NCBI GenBank assembly: GCA_964444665.1
Contig: CAYUIE010000008.1
Coordinates: 62,001 to 126,000 of the forward strand
Reading direction: 5' to 3'
DNA: 64,000 nt
From: CAYZTY01 sp964444665
GTDB taxonomy: Bacteria > Planctomycetota > Phycisphaerae > Sedimentisphaerales > CAYZTY01
A model generated the notes under the pieces. The model was not told the origin of the DNA. It made no database searches and saw nothing but the letters and a program-made list of their open reading frames with translations. The position numbers and the translations under genes were made by a program. Shown piece after piece: positions 16,427-25,919 of the stretch. Each line of letters opens with the position of its first letter. Positions within the stretch are counted from its first letter, which is position 1.

Positions 16427-17761
16427 ATGAAAATAGACATCAGGGATATAATCCGAGCATTTTCAATTCTGGCAATATTTTTGGCCCTTTTAATTTATAG
16501 TTTCCGGCATTTTGGTATATCTTCTGAGGAGAGTTCGCAGCCTGCTGAGGAGCTTTCAACTAACACAACTCCCGGTAGATGGCGGGCTGCAAACAATGCT
16601 TTTAAGAGTAATTTTGAAAACCTTGTCAAAGACCTGTCATCTTTACCTTATTTACAGGGATACCATAAAGCCCCATTAAAACAAGGTGTAACAATATATG
16701 ACTCGAATCTGGCGTATGACGGACTCAATTTTTACTGCTCCGGCCATGCCCCTGAAGCAGGAATTATGGATATGAAGGGAAATATCCTGCATAGGTGGAC
16801 ATATAACTTTGAAGATATTCCTACAAAAAATCAATACGAACCTTCTCAGATGACAGCTTGTACTCATTGGAGAAGAGTTCATCTATACGAGAATGGAGAC
16901 ATTCTTGCTATCCATGATAGTATAATGATGATTAAATTAGATAAGGATTCTAATCTCCTGGCTTTTGTCGATGGCGGTCTTCATCATCATATGCATGTGA
17001 TGGAGAATGGGGATATATATGCATTACTGAGAAGAAAGAAAAAGATCCCATCGGTAAGTAAATACGGGAAGGTTATTGAAGACCTTATTGTATGTATTAA
17101 TCCAAACTGGGAAATAAGTGAGAAATATTCCTTGCTTGATAGTTTCAAGAATTCGTCCTATGCATACATACTAAAGAAAATACCTGCTGAAAATGAACTT
17201 TTTCATACCAATACTATTCAGGTGTTCGATGGAGAGCTGGCGCATATCTCCCCGTTATATAAAAAGGGGAATGCTTTAATCGCTGTTTTATTTCTGAACA
17301 CTATTGCAATTGTCGACCTGGAGAAAAACAAGGTTGTCTGGGCTATAGAAGGCCAGGAGAACGATTTATGGTCTGGCATGCATGAACCTGTACTCTTGAA
17401 AAACGGAAATATCCTAATCTTCGACAATAACAGCCGTGACCCGGGAATTAAAAGTCAATCCAAGGTCATCGAATTTAATCCTTTCACAAAAGAGATTGTA
17501 TGGCAATACAAGGGAGATAAGCAGCATCCCTTTTATTCAAGGACATGCGGAACCAACCAAAGGCTTCCAAATGGAAACACTCTAATTACAGAATCCGATA
17601 ATGGAAGAGCATTTGAAGTAACCAAAGACGGTAAAATTGTATGGGAATATGTAACCCCACACAGAGCAGGCGAGAATAACGAATTAATAGCAACGCTGCT
17701 TCACGTGGATAGAATTGAATGGGATTCGGTCAAGTGGCTGACATTGGAACAGCAAAAATAG
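16427..17761 (+). CDS. Arylsulfotransferase (ASST)-like membrane-anchored protein
   Basis: A 444-aa protein with an N-terminal membrane anchor (about 9-27) and an extracytoplasmic beta-propeller-like domain of the ASST type. Repeated strand motifs such as LYENGDILAIHD, VMENGDIYALL, LLKNGNILIFDN and RLPNGNTLITESDNG are characteristic. Conserved histidines occur in HHHMHVMENG, FHTNTIQV and MHEPVLL, and an arginine in RTCGTNQRLP. The family transfers sulfate between phenolic compounds in the periplasm, but many members have no tested activity. Its ATG directly abuts the preceding TAG, so it is co-translated with the methyltransferase-GT2 fusion. A paralogue follows. Confidence 0.75.
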   Translation: MKIDIRDIIRAFSILAIFLALLIYSFRHFGISSEESSQPAEELSTNTTPGRWRAANNAFKSNFENLVKDLSSLPYLQGYHKAPLKQGVTIYDSNLAYDGLNFYCSGHAPEAGIMDMKGNILHRWTYNFEDIPTKNQYEPSQMTACTHWRRVHLYENGDILAIHDSIMMIKLDKDSNLLAFVDGGLHHHMHVMENGDIYALLRRKKKIPSVSKYGKVIEDLIVCINPNWEISEKYSLLDSFKNSSYAYILKKIPAENELFHTNTIQVFDGELAHISPLYKKGNALIAVLFLNTIAIVDLEKNKVVWAIEGQENDLWSGMHEPVLLKNGNILIFDNNSRDPGIKSQSKVIEFNPFTKEIVWQYKGDKQHPFYSRTCGTNQRLPNGNTLITESDNGRAFEVTKDGKIVWEYVTPHRAGENNELIATLLHVDRIEWDSVKWLTLEQQK

Positions 17762-17925
17762 CCGGCGCAAGAAACCTCGAATACCGTTTTGATGCATCTT
17801 GCAGAAGGTTATATTCCTTCTGAGAATATTCAGTTAAGCAGCAAACGCTTGTTAGAGTTTTTTGTGTTTTTGCACGAATATTAGTAGTACTTATATGAAA
17901 ATTGCTATTACAGGGAACAATCAAA

Positions 17926-19209
17926 ATGAACAGTAAAGTTAAAGGTAACTTCATAATCCTTGCGGCTTGCGTCGGTTTATTTTTCTTACTTCTTTACAGT
18001 CTGTGGCATTCACCTACACATCCAGATTCGGAAACAGCAAATTCCGCCAAGTCGTCTTCAACAGACGATACATCCTCAATTGAGGCGCTTAAGTCTCTGC
18101 CTTACGTGACCTGGGCACCAATAGATAAGAAAGATGTGGAAAAAACCGGTGTTACTAAACACGACCCCAGTCTTTCATACAAAGGTATAAATTTGTACCA
18201 CACCGAAAATAAAACCGGGGGATACTTTTTCGATATGAACGGGAATATTCTGCATACTTTCATCGACAAAACCGAGGGGGCTTTCGAAAACGTTATAAAT
18301 GAAAAACCTACCTGGTTACTCGTAGAACCATACTCAAGAGATTATTTTTTAGTCCTCGTAAAGCGCATAGCACTTATGATGATAGATTGGGATTCCAATA
18401 TTAAATGGACAGTACGAGGTGTTTTTCATCATGATTTCGCAATTGCCGATAACGGCGATATATACGCCTTAACATACAAAGATGTTATTGTGCCCGAGTA
18501 CAGCCGTACGGAACAAATTAAAAATAACTGGCTGGTAATTTTAACGAAGGACGGAAAGATAAAGAAAGAAATACCCTTCTCAAAAATGTTATTTCAGAAT
18601 AAAGACCTCTTCGAGATTGCAATGAAACGAGAGGATAAAAGAAATGATGGTGGTAAAGCCCCATGGGATATTTTTCACACGAATTCAGTAGAGATAATTA
18701 ATAGAGATATATTTGCAGGGAATAAGAAGTTATTTAAAAAAGGCGATGTTTTGTTCTGCATGAGGCATCAAAATCTTGTTGGAGTTATGGATATAGAGAC
18801 AGAAAAAATTATTTGGAGCTGGGGCACCCACGACCTTGATTACCCTCACCACCCCTCCCTGCTGGGAAACGGCAATCTGTTGATTTTTGACAATGGATAT
18901 CACAGAAAATACTCCAGGGTCATAGAACTAAATCCTGTCACAAAAGAAATCGAATGGGAGTATAAAGGCAGTCCACCAGAATCATTTTTTTCACTAACAA
19001 GAGGTTCGGCCCAAAGATTACCAAATGGCAATACTCTTATAGCGGAGAGTGACAAGGGTCATATTTTTGAAATTACGGATGATAAAAAAATTGTTTGGGA
19101 ATTCTACAATCCGGAAGTGCTCAAAAAAGAAAAGAAAAGGGCGACAATATATCGTATGATGAGAACTGTCGACCCAGAAAAATATCCACGTCTCAAAGAA
19201 TTAAAATAG
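17926..19209 (+). CDS. Second ASST-like membrane-anchored protein
   Basis: A 427-aa paralogue of the preceding gene: N-terminal anchor (about 6-26), then the same propeller-type domain with VFHHDFAIADNGDIYAL, FHTNSVEI, HHPSLLGNGNLLIFDNG and SAQRLPNGNTLIAESDKG. The start at ATG 17926 is chosen because AGGGA lies 9 nt upstream; the frame is open to 17902. The 164-nt spacer from the first copy is AT-rich and shows nothing recognisable. The pair probably arose by tandem duplication and diverged well. Sulfotransfer is possible, but a structural or binding role cannot be excluded. Confidence 0.73.
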   Translation: MNSKVKGNFIILAACVGLFFLLLYSLWHSPTHPDSETANSAKSSSTDDTSSIEALKSLPYVTWAPIDKKDVEKTGVTKHDPSLSYKGINLYHTENKTGGYFFDMNGNILHTFIDKTEGAFENVINEKPTWLLVEPYSRDYFLVLVKRIALMMIDWDSNIKWTVRGVFHHDFAIADNGDIYALTYKDVIVPEYSRTEQIKNNWLVILTKDGKIKKEIPFSKMLFQNKDLFEIAMKREDKRNDGGKAPWDIFHTNSVEIINRDIFAGNKKLFKKGDVLFCMRHQNLVGVMDIETEKIIWSWGTHDLDYPHHPSLLGNGNLLIFDNGYHRKYSRVIELNPVTKEIEWEYKGSPPESFFSLTRGSAQRLPNGNTLIAESDKGHIFEITDDKKIVWEFYNPEVLKKEKKRATIYRMMRTVDPEKYPRLKELK

Positions 19210-19247
19210 CCCTCGGAACTAACATAAATAATTCGAAACTTCCTACG

Positions 19248-19391
19248 ATGTCTTTAAGGCGTGACCGCGGATGGGTTCTTATTGACAGACCAGTGAATTT
19301 TCCGGCTGGAGTTGCACTGTCAACGTTAACTCTATTGCTTTTAGCAGGTTTTCGGTTAAGATACTTTAAGAAAAAGGCGGATAGCTCTTAA
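19248..19391 (+). CDS. Possible small single-span membrane protein
   Basis: A 47-codon frame (MSLRRDRGWVLIDRP...) with one strongly hydrophobic segment of about 16 residues followed by a basic tail (LRYFKKKADSS), the pattern of a membrane anchor with cytoplasmic positive end. There is no good ribosome site and no family I recognise. It may be a real short protein or part of the gene debris that also contains the GT2 tail just downstream. Confidence 0.3.
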   Translation: MSLRRDRGWVLIDRPVNFPAGVALSTLTLLLLAGFRLRYFKKKADSS

Positions 19392-19443
19392 GAGGGAGTG
19401 GATAGCGTTTAAGAAAATCAAGTGGCTCAGAAAAGCGTATTAG
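19387..19443 (+). pseudogene. Remnant 3' end of a GT2 gene
   Basis: The bases at 19399-19443 encode WIAFKKIKWLRKAY plus a stop, nearly the same as the end of the methyltransferase-GT2 fusion (WIAFKKIKWLGKAH). At DNA level 36 of 45 positions match 16382-16426, with many differences at third codon positions. The rest of that gene is absent, so this is the tail of a deleted or recombined paralogue. The next gene starts 12 nt after its stop. Confidence 0.7.
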
Positions 19444-19454
19444 GCTGTATTTCT

Positions 19455-21023
19455 ATGGAACAAGTTGACGGAAACAGTAATAAATCCACTACACCGGACA
19501 ATAACAAGAAGAAGGTATTGATTTTTATCGTATGCTATAACGCCGAACAATCGATAGAGTCCGTACTTGACCGAATTCCGAAAGATATATGGGAAAATAA
19601 AAGTTTTTCCACTGAAATACTCATCATCGACGACCAATCACCCGACCAAACTTTCTACACTGCCGAGAATTATTCCCGACGTTACCCGGAATGGAATCTT
19701 ACTGTTCTGTACAATCCCAAGAACCAAGGTTACGGCGGCAACCAGAAAATCGGCTATTTTTATGCAATCAAAAAAGATTTTGATGCTGTCGTGTTATTAC
19801 ATGGAGACGGCCAATATGCCCCTGAGTATCTCGGCCGGATGATTCAACCGATTCTCGATGGCCAGGCAGACGCTGTATTCGGCTCACGGATGGTCCACCG
19901 GTTAGATGCCCTGAAAGGTCGGATGCCACTCTATAAATGGTTCGGCAACCAAATCCTCACTTTCATCCAGAACCACATTATGAAGTCTCATCTGTCGGAA
20001 TTCCATACCGGCTACCGAGCTTACAGTGTCGCGACTCTGAAATCCATTCCATTTCAGTACAATTCCAACTATTTTGACTTCGACACCGACATAATCATCC
20101 AACTGATAGATACTGGAAATCGCATTAAGGAAATTCCGGTCCCCACTTTCTATGGTGACGAAGTGTCGAGAGTAAATGGGATTAAATATGCGATGCAAAT
20201 AATTAGCTCCTGTATTCTCTCTAAACTAAACAAGATGGGAATCTATTACCATCCAAAGTTTGATTATCAATCATCTGCGCAATGTCATTACGAGGAGAAG
20301 TTCGGATACCAAAGTTCGCACCAGCTTGCTCTGGACAAAGTAAGAGCCGAAGCAACAGTTCTTGATATCGGCTGTGGTCCGGGCTTTATGGCAAAACGTT
20401 TGGCGAGCAAAAACGTGAAGGTCATCTCAATCGACCATAAAATCCAATCGGAAACGACAAAAAACTCCTGGAAATGTATCGAAGCTGATATTGAGAAATA
20501 TGAATTCAATGACGAATTCGGCAGGATAGATTATATTTTGCTGCTGGATATCATCGAGCATTTAAAATCTCCGGAGAGATTGCTGCGGGTTTTGAGACAA
20601 CGCTTTTCGCGGGACAGGCCGGAGCTCATTATTACCACAGCAAACATTGGCTTTTTGACTATGAGGGTCGGATTGTTGTTCGGCAGGTTCGACTACGGCA
20701 GCCGTGGCTTACTGGATATGGACCATAAACGCCTGTTTACATTTTCGACGCTGCACAGAACACTCGAGATTAATGGCTATGACGTGGTCAAGAAATATGG
20801 TGTGCCGGCACCGTTTCCTCTGGCACTTGGCGATGGGGTTTTGGCACGTCTCCTGCTTATAATCAATCGTATTTTAATCGGCATTTCAAAAAGTCTGTTT
20901 TCATACCAGATTGCTATTATCGCAACACCAAAGCCAACATTGGAGCATTTGCTGGAAGACGCTCATGAGGCGAAAAAAAAGAAACTCGGCCTCGATAACG
21001 TTCCTACAGAGAGTGAAACGTAA
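19455..21023 (+). CDS. Fusion of GT2 glycosyltransferase and SAM methyltransferase
   Basis: A 522-aa protein with the domain order opposite to the 14990 gene. Residues about 18-250 are a GT2 polyprenyl-phosphate glycosyltransferase-like domain (FIVCYNAEQSIESVL, LIIDDQSPDQT, LLHGDGQYAPEYL, FHTGYRAYS, FDFDTDIIIQLI). Residues about 280-480 are a class I methyltransferase with VLDIGCGPGFMAKRLA, YILLLDIIEHLKSPERLL and MDHKRLFTF. The methyltransferase half resembles those acting on lipid-linked or sugar substrates in glycan loci. The upstream frame is open to a GTG at 19422, but ATG 19455 avoids overlap with the remnant GT2 tail. It is followed 16 nt later by the YfhO-like gene. Confidence 0.85.
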   Translation: MEQVDGNSNKSTTPDNNKKKVLIFIVCYNAEQSIESVLDRIPKDIWENKSFSTEILIIDDQSPDQTFYTAENYSRRYPEWNLTVLYNPKNQGYGGNQKIGYFYAIKKDFDAVVLLHGDGQYAPEYLGRMIQPILDGQADAVFGSRMVHRLDALKGRMPLYKWFGNQILTFIQNHIMKSHLSEFHTGYRAYSVATLKSIPFQYNSNYFDFDTDIIIQLIDTGNRIKEIPVPTFYGDEVSRVNGIKYAMQIISSCILSKLNKMGIYYHPKFDYQSSAQCHYEEKFGYQSSHQLALDKVRAEATVLDIGCGPGFMAKRLASKNVKVISIDHKIQSETTKNSWKCIEADIEKYEFNDEFGRIDYILLLDIIEHLKSPERLLRVLRQRFSRDRPELIITTANIGFLTMRVGLLFGRFDYGSRGLLDMDHKRLFTFSTLHRTLEINGYDVVKKYGVPAPFPLALGDGVLARLLLIINRILIGISKSLFSYQIAIIATPKPTLEHLLEDAHEAKKKKLGLDNVPTESET

Positions 21024-21039
21024 TTATCAGGGTAAAACA

Positions 21040-23226
21040 ATGAAGTACCCGGCGCGGCATCCGATAACTGCTAAAGACAGGATAAAAAAACCTTCGTTTT
21101 TTGAACGCCGGCTCCTTAAATATATATTGCCTTTAGCCATTTTCTGCTGGCCTGTATTATATTTGTTTACTTACATCTTTCCCATAAAGGGTCGGTATAC
21201 GGCCATAGGTAATGATTTTATAGCTTTATACTTCAAACACAAACTTTACCTGCTGGCCTCTCTTGCCGAATTTCACTTCCCATTATGGTCGCCATCGGAG
21301 GCGGCCGGTTTCCCCTTTTACATAAATCCCTTCGCACAGGCCTTCTATCCATTTAATTTACTATTGGCCGTCTGGTACAAAATCTCGGGCGGCTATAATA
21401 CCCTGGACCATCAGGTCTTTACTATTCTCGGCGTTTCTATATTTGCCCTGGGGCTGTTTATGTGGCTGCGGCTGGTCAACACCAACCTGAGAGCGGTAGT
21501 TTTCAGTGTTCTTGTTATGTCGGTTAGTTTCAAGATGACGGAAATTCTAAGATTTCCTAATGCCGTTCACAGTGCAGCCTGGTATCCCTGGATTCTTTAC
21601 GCCTTGACAAAAATTATGTTGAGCCGGTCACTCAGAAAAGCAGTACTATATGGGATTTTACTTACTTTATTTCTAATTTGTCTTTGTACTGCAGGCTATC
21701 CCTATTATGTTTATTATTCACTATTTTTATTTGTACCTTATCTGCTTGCTTTCCTGATAAAGCCCTTACGCCTTCGATTACTCGGCGACCGAATGGTCAA
21801 CTGGAAACGCGCGTTAGTAACTTTGGCGGTAACGGGGGCCGTCAGTTTTCTAATTTGTGGACCGTACTTACTGGGCATCAAACATCTTATGTCCGAAACA
21901 ACAGACCGAACAGGTAAAGACTTTACCTTTTCGACCGCCCATATATACACCTTTAAAAACACTCTCGGGTCCCTTTTGTACCCCCCTGCCGCGATGCCGG
22001 ACGGTTGGAATTTCTTTAGCATAACGGCCGTTCTAATGGTCTCTTTGTATATTCTAAGCGGCGAAACATCTACTCAAAGCCGGTTGAAACTCAGTGACAA
22101 CGAAAAGAAAACAAAGTTACATTCTTTTTTTCACAACCGGTGGCACAAACTTTTTTTTATAGTCTGGATTAGCTTTATCATCTACATCACTTACGGACGC
22201 CATTCGTACCTGTTTATTCTGCTTTGGAAAATTATGCCCGGTTTTTCCTCTCTTCGCGTCTGGCCGAGATTGAATATTATCCTTGTTCCGATTTTTGCGT
22301 GGTTGCTGTCGTTGGCCTATGCATCGTTCGAATCGACAATCTCAGGCAAAAACGTTGCTGCCTTCGAAACACGTTTTCGGTTCTTTTCGCCAATCGTTGC
22401 GGTTATCACAACCTATGCGGTGGTTCTCGGCATTCAGCTATATTTGCACCTGAATAAGATTTACGATAATTACTGGTTCCGATACTTTACCCACCTCTCG
22501 CCGCAGTGCATTAAGTTTATTGTCTATGGGTCTGCAGGATTCATTATTATCTTACTATTTTTAATTCTTGGCAAACGGTTTGGCTTCAAATCCGACCGCT
22601 CCCTGACAGCGATACTTGCGGTATTCCTCTTTTTGGCGGTTCTCGAGATGCGACCCGTCGGCATCCATATATGGACATCTCAAACTTCAGTACAAAAAAA
22701 CCGCCAGAACCTGGATGTAGCAAAGCTGAATGAGATATCATTTCAGTTCCCCCGTTCAGCTTTCTATAACTCGATTTCACTACTACCCAATTTCAGTGTC
22801 GGTATTCTGGAGAACTGGTATTTTAACCGATACGTCAGGTTCCTCGAAAAAACCAAAAACGAAATAAAAGCGCAAAGAGTATTTTTAGGTGTGCAGGATG
22901 GAACGAAGATTTTCTACTCCGAATCCATCGAGCACGCCACAATTCAATCATTCTTACGTGATGCAGTACGGTATCGACCTCCGGGTCAACTATTGTCTTA
23001 TACGGGCGATGAGCTTAATTGGGAGATTGAAGCTCCGGTTGCGGGCTATCTTAGTTTCATTGATAATTGGGACAGATACTGGCGGGTTTGTGTGGACGAT
23101 AAGCCGGCCGATATAGAGTTACTTTTCGGAACTTTTAAGTCTGTTCGGCTTTCAGAGGGCCGGCATCAAGTAAGATTTTACTATCAGCCGAAGTTTTTTC
23201 CAAAAACAAGGAAGGCTGAGCTTTGA
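21040..23226 (+). CDS. YfhO-like polytopic membrane protein
   Basis: A 728-aa protein with about 12 membrane segments. It has the pattern of the YfhO family of GT-C-type membrane proteins: a first segment followed by the loop AIGNDFIALYFKHKLYLLAS, then FPLWSPSEAAGFPFYINPFAQAFYPFN, and a soluble C-terminal beta domain (APVAGYLSFIDNWDRYWRVC...LSEGRHQVRFYY). YfhO relatives are linked to sugar transfer onto lipoteichoic acid or other lipid-linked chains; the donor would be a polyprenyl-phosphate sugar, possibly made by the GT2 fusions beside it. ATG 21040 has a CAGGG site; the open frame further upstream lies inside the preceding gene. Confidence 0.78.
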   Translation: MKYPARHPITAKDRIKKPSFFERRLLKYILPLAIFCWPVLYLFTYIFPIKGRYTAIGNDFIALYFKHKLYLLASLAEFHFPLWSPSEAAGFPFYINPFAQAFYPFNLLLAVWYKISGGYNTLDHQVFTILGVSIFALGLFMWLRLVNTNLRAVVFSVLVMSVSFKMTEILRFPNAVHSAAWYPWILYALTKIMLSRSLRKAVLYGILLTLFLICLCTAGYPYYVYYSLFLFVPYLLAFLIKPLRLRLLGDRMVNWKRALVTLAVTGAVSFLICGPYLLGIKHLMSETTDRTGKDFTFSTAHIYTFKNTLGSLLYPPAAMPDGWNFFSITAVLMVSLYILSGETSTQSRLKLSDNEKKTKLHSFFHNRWHKLFFIVWISFIIYITYGRHSYLFILLWKIMPGFSSLRVWPRLNIILVPIFAWLLSLAYASFESTISGKNVAAFETRFRFFSPIVAVITTYAVVLGIQLYLHLNKIYDNYWFRYFTHLSPQCIKFIVYGSAGFIIILLFLILGKRFGFKSDRSLTAILAVFLFLAVLEMRPVGIHIWTSQTSVQKNRQNLDVAKLNEISFQFPRSAFYNSISLLPNFSVGILENWYFNRYVRFLEKTKNEIKAQRVFLGVQDGTKIFYSESIEHATIQSFLRDAVRYRPPGQLLSYTGDELNWEIEAPVAGYLSFIDNWDRYWRVCVDDKPADIELLFGTFKSVRLSEGRHQVRFYYQPKFFPKTRKAEL

Positions 23227-23259
23227 ATAGGCAGCAATAAAAGGTATACTGGACTGATT

Positions 23260-24036
23260 ATGAAGACCATCGAATGGCTTAAGTTACCAGAGACAAAACA
23301 CATCCAAGACCTTGACGACCCTGCTACCACCTTGTTGCACGCTCAGATTATACAGCAAAAGCCATTCTTAGAAAATCTATATATCGATTTTTACAAACAG
23401 CTTAAAAAAGCGATTCCTAATTTTGAAAATAAAGTTCTTGTTGAACTTGGCAGCGGTGGCAGCTTCATTAAAGAAATAATCCCAAACGTAATTACATCTG
23501 ATATCCTCCAGCTTCCAAACGTGGATAAGGTTTTTTCGGCGAGCAAGATACCTTTTGCGGACGGCAGTGTCGGGGCATTTTTGATGATTGACGTTCTTCA
23601 CCATATCACCGAGCCGAAGGCTTTTTTTACCGAAGCGATCCGATGTCTGAAAGCTTCAGGCAAAATCGTTATGATTGAGCCGGCGAATACGTTATGGGCA
23701 AGGTTTATCTACTGCAATTTTCATCACGAACCTTTCGAGACACAGGCGGAATGGACGCTGGAAGCAGGCGGGCCTCTCTCGGTCGCCAATAGTGCACTTC
23801 CCTGGATAATATTCTCGAGGGACCGCAAAATATTCGAAAGCCGGTTCCCATCCCTGAGAATTGCGGCAATGCGGAACCATACGCCGTTTCGTTACCTGCT
23901 CAGCGGTGGTCTGAGCTATCGCCAGCTTGTCCCATCGTTTACTTATCAATTTGTTAAGGCCCTGGAATTCATCCTGTCGCCGTTAAATAATCAGCTTGGA
24001 ATGTTCCAAACAATTGAGCTTGAAAAAGTTTCCTGA
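23260..24036 (+). CDS. Class I SAM-dependent methyltransferase
   Basis: A 258-aa soluble protein with a methyltransferase type 11 core. VLVELGSGGSFIKEI is motif I; IPFADGSVGAFLMIDVLHHI corresponds to the motif after strand 4, and CLKASGKIVMIEPANTLWARFIY follows. The C-terminal part (about 150-258) is a family-specific extension with several aromatic residues and no known catalytic motif. It sits 33 nt after the YfhO-like gene, so a glycan or lipid-linked substrate is likely. No closer function can be given. Confidence 0.82.
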   Translation: MKTIEWLKLPETKHIQDLDDPATTLLHAQIIQQKPFLENLYIDFYKQLKKAIPNFENKVLVELGSGGSFIKEIIPNVITSDILQLPNVDKVFSASKIPFADGSVGAFLMIDVLHHITEPKAFFTEAIRCLKASGKIVMIEPANTLWARFIYCNFHHEPFETQAEWTLEAGGPLSVANSALPWIIFSRDRKIFESRFPSLRIAAMRNHTPFRYLLSGGLSYRQLVPSFTYQFVKALEFILSPLNNQLGMFQTIELEKVS

Positions 24037-24074
24037 CCTCTGAGAGGTCGGGCGGCCTTATCAGGGGCTTTATA

Positions 24075-25919
24075 ATGTCAAGAAAAGACCTTAAAAAAAG
24101 AAGAAGGCACAAGGCCGAAGCACTTGATTCAATACCGGTGGATATTCTTGAGCCGGATAATACAAAGAAGCGTGTTGGGTGGCTGGCGATTGGACTTTTA
24201 GCGGCCGTTGGGCTGATTTACTCGCTGCACTTCCTAAGGCATTTCGTCTTTCCAAATTCGGATTTTGTGGCTTTCTTACGAATTGGGCGACAGTGGTTAC
24301 ATCTTCAAATTCCGAAAGATATGAAGCGTGCGCCGCTTTTCTCGATAATCACCGCCACCGTAGGCTGGTTTTTCTCCGCCCCGGACCGCTACTTATTTGG
24401 AACTGAGTTATATAACGCGATTCTTCTGCCCGTAACAATGGTACTGATTTACTTTGTGAGCAGAGACTTTCTGGGCAGAGCGGCCGTTTGGGTAGCACTG
24501 CTGGCAGGGATTAGTCCCTGGATGGTTCGGATGGGCAGCCAGCCGCTGGCAGAAATTACACTGGTAACTCTTTTCGCTGCTACAGTCCTTTGCGCCAGAA
24601 AACACATAAAGCTGGCTTACCTGTTTGCGATGCTGGGCTCAATAGCACGATGGGATATGGTGGCACTTATTCCTGCGGTGGCCATAGCAGATGTGATTCG
24701 TAATCGCAAATGGTTCAGGAGCGCAGCTTCTACAGCACTGGCCTTGATACCATTTGGGCTATGTATGATTATCACAAAGATTCGATTAGCAGGTTCAGGT
24801 GGAGGCGCACACTACCTTCAGGTACTCGCCGAAGATAGAACCTTTGAATTAATAAAAGACCTTGGTCTTTACTGGCAGAATATATGTTCTTTCTTAAACG
24901 CCCCCCTGCTACAAACTTCACTTTCCGGTCAGGTCGGCACTTCCGAAAGCCTGAATTCTACAGTATTCTCATTGACAGCACTGCTACTTGCGGCGGTCTT
25001 CCTGACAGGCAGCATAACGGCAATCATTCGAAAACGGTGGGAGGTCATCGTTATGTTGCTGGCCGGTGTGCCGTACGTAATAGTACACGCTATATATCCG
25101 TACCGAATGTCCCGTTTTTGTATACCAGCGGCCTGGATAGGATTAGTAATCGCAGCTTATGGGGCGGTTATACTCTGGCAATGGCTGAGTGCAAAGCCAG
25201 AGGGAAAAGTTTTTGCGAATGTCCTCAAGATAGTCGGCCTGGTCTTATTTATTATCTGGACCGTCAAACTTACCGAGACACTAAGTTATGCAGAAAGACA
25301 ATGCCCGGGCATTCAACGACTTGTGATAATATCCTCCTGCGTTCTTGTGGCCGGTTTTTTCGCCATGCAATTTGTACATCGTAGCAGGCCAAAGCTGGGA
25401 TGGCTGGTAGTTCCGGTGTTCCTGGTACTGACTGTGGTTAGTAACGGGGCAGGTACAGGCTTTTTGATGGGTGACGGCCAAAATGGAGCCAACTTCAAGC
25501 GTTTGGCTTTTTGGTTCCTCGAAAACGCCGACGAAAATGACAAAATGGTAACGACAATGGCGGGCTTTATGCCGGTGTACTCAGGCCTGCCACAGGATAG
25601 GTTTATACATATCTCAGGCCTTAAGCCGGAAGATGCGCCCGGTTTTGAAGGCTTTGTGCGGGAGTGCCGGAAAAAGAAGATTACACTGATAGCGTGGGAT
25701 TCAAGGTTGGCGGGTCGGCGTGACGACAGATATTACAAGCTTTGGGGTCTGGATAGAATAGAGATATTGGGTAGCCCATTCATGGGCCGGAAAGTCCAGT
25801 TCATAGGTCCGTGCAAATTAGTACACATATTCGCTACGGGTTCTCCTAAGATGGCGATTTACTGGATTATCCCCCCTGCCGCCGAGAATGAGGAAGCAAC
25901 AGGTACAATCGAAAACTAA
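24075..25919 (+). CDS. GT-C-type membrane glycosyltransferase-like protein
   Basis: A 614-aa polytopic protein with a basic cytoplasmic N-terminus (SRKDLKKRRRHK), about 11-12 membrane segments, and a soluble C-terminal domain (about 455-614). The first external loop carries NSDFVAFLRIGRQWLH, in the place where PMT/ArnT-like enzymes have their catalytic acidic residues, and MKRAPLFSIITATVGWFF follows as in the family. Probably transfers a sugar from a polyprenyl-phosphate donor on the outer face of the inner membrane. It is the last gene of the plus-strand glycan operon and its stop overlaps the convergent NifU-like gene by 4 nt. Confidence 0.72.
   Translation: MSRKDLKKRRRHKAEALDSIPVDILEPDNTKKRVGWLAIGLLAAVGLIYSLHFLRHFVFPNSDFVAFLRIGRQWLHLQIPKDMKRAPLFSIITATVGWFFSAPDRYLFGTELYNAILLPVTMVLIYFVSRDFLGRAAVWVALLAGISPWMVRMGSQPLAEITLVTLFAATVLCARKHIKLAYLFAMLGSIARWDMVALIPAVAIADVIRNRKWFRSAASTALALIPFGLCMIITKIRLAGSGGGAHYLQVLAEDRTFELIKDLGLYWQNICSFLNAPLLQTSLSGQVGTSESLNSTVFSLTALLLAAVFLTGSITAIIRKRWEVIVMLLAGVPYVIVHAIYPYRMSRFCIPAAWIGLVIAAYGAVILWQWLSAKPEGKVFANVLKIVGLVLFIIWTVKLTETLSYAERQCPGIQRLVIISSCVLVAGFFAMQFVHRSRPKLGWLVVPVFLVLTVVSNGAGTGFLMGDGQNGANFKRLAFWFLENADENDKMVTTMAGFMPVYSGLPQDRFIHISGLKPEDAPGFEGFVRECRKKKITLIAWDSRLAGRRDDRYYKLWGLDRIEILGSPFMGRKVQFIGPCKLVHIFATGSPKMAIYWIIPPAAENEEATGTIEN

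Noticed and set aside
20911..21039. Longer N-terminus for the YfhO-like protein
   Set aside because: This stretch is out-of-frame sequence of the preceding GT2-methyltransferase gene; ATG 21040 has a ribosome site.
24884..25384. 166-codon plus-strand frame
   Set aside because: Out of frame inside the 24075 membrane protein, whose hydrophobic pattern continues through it.
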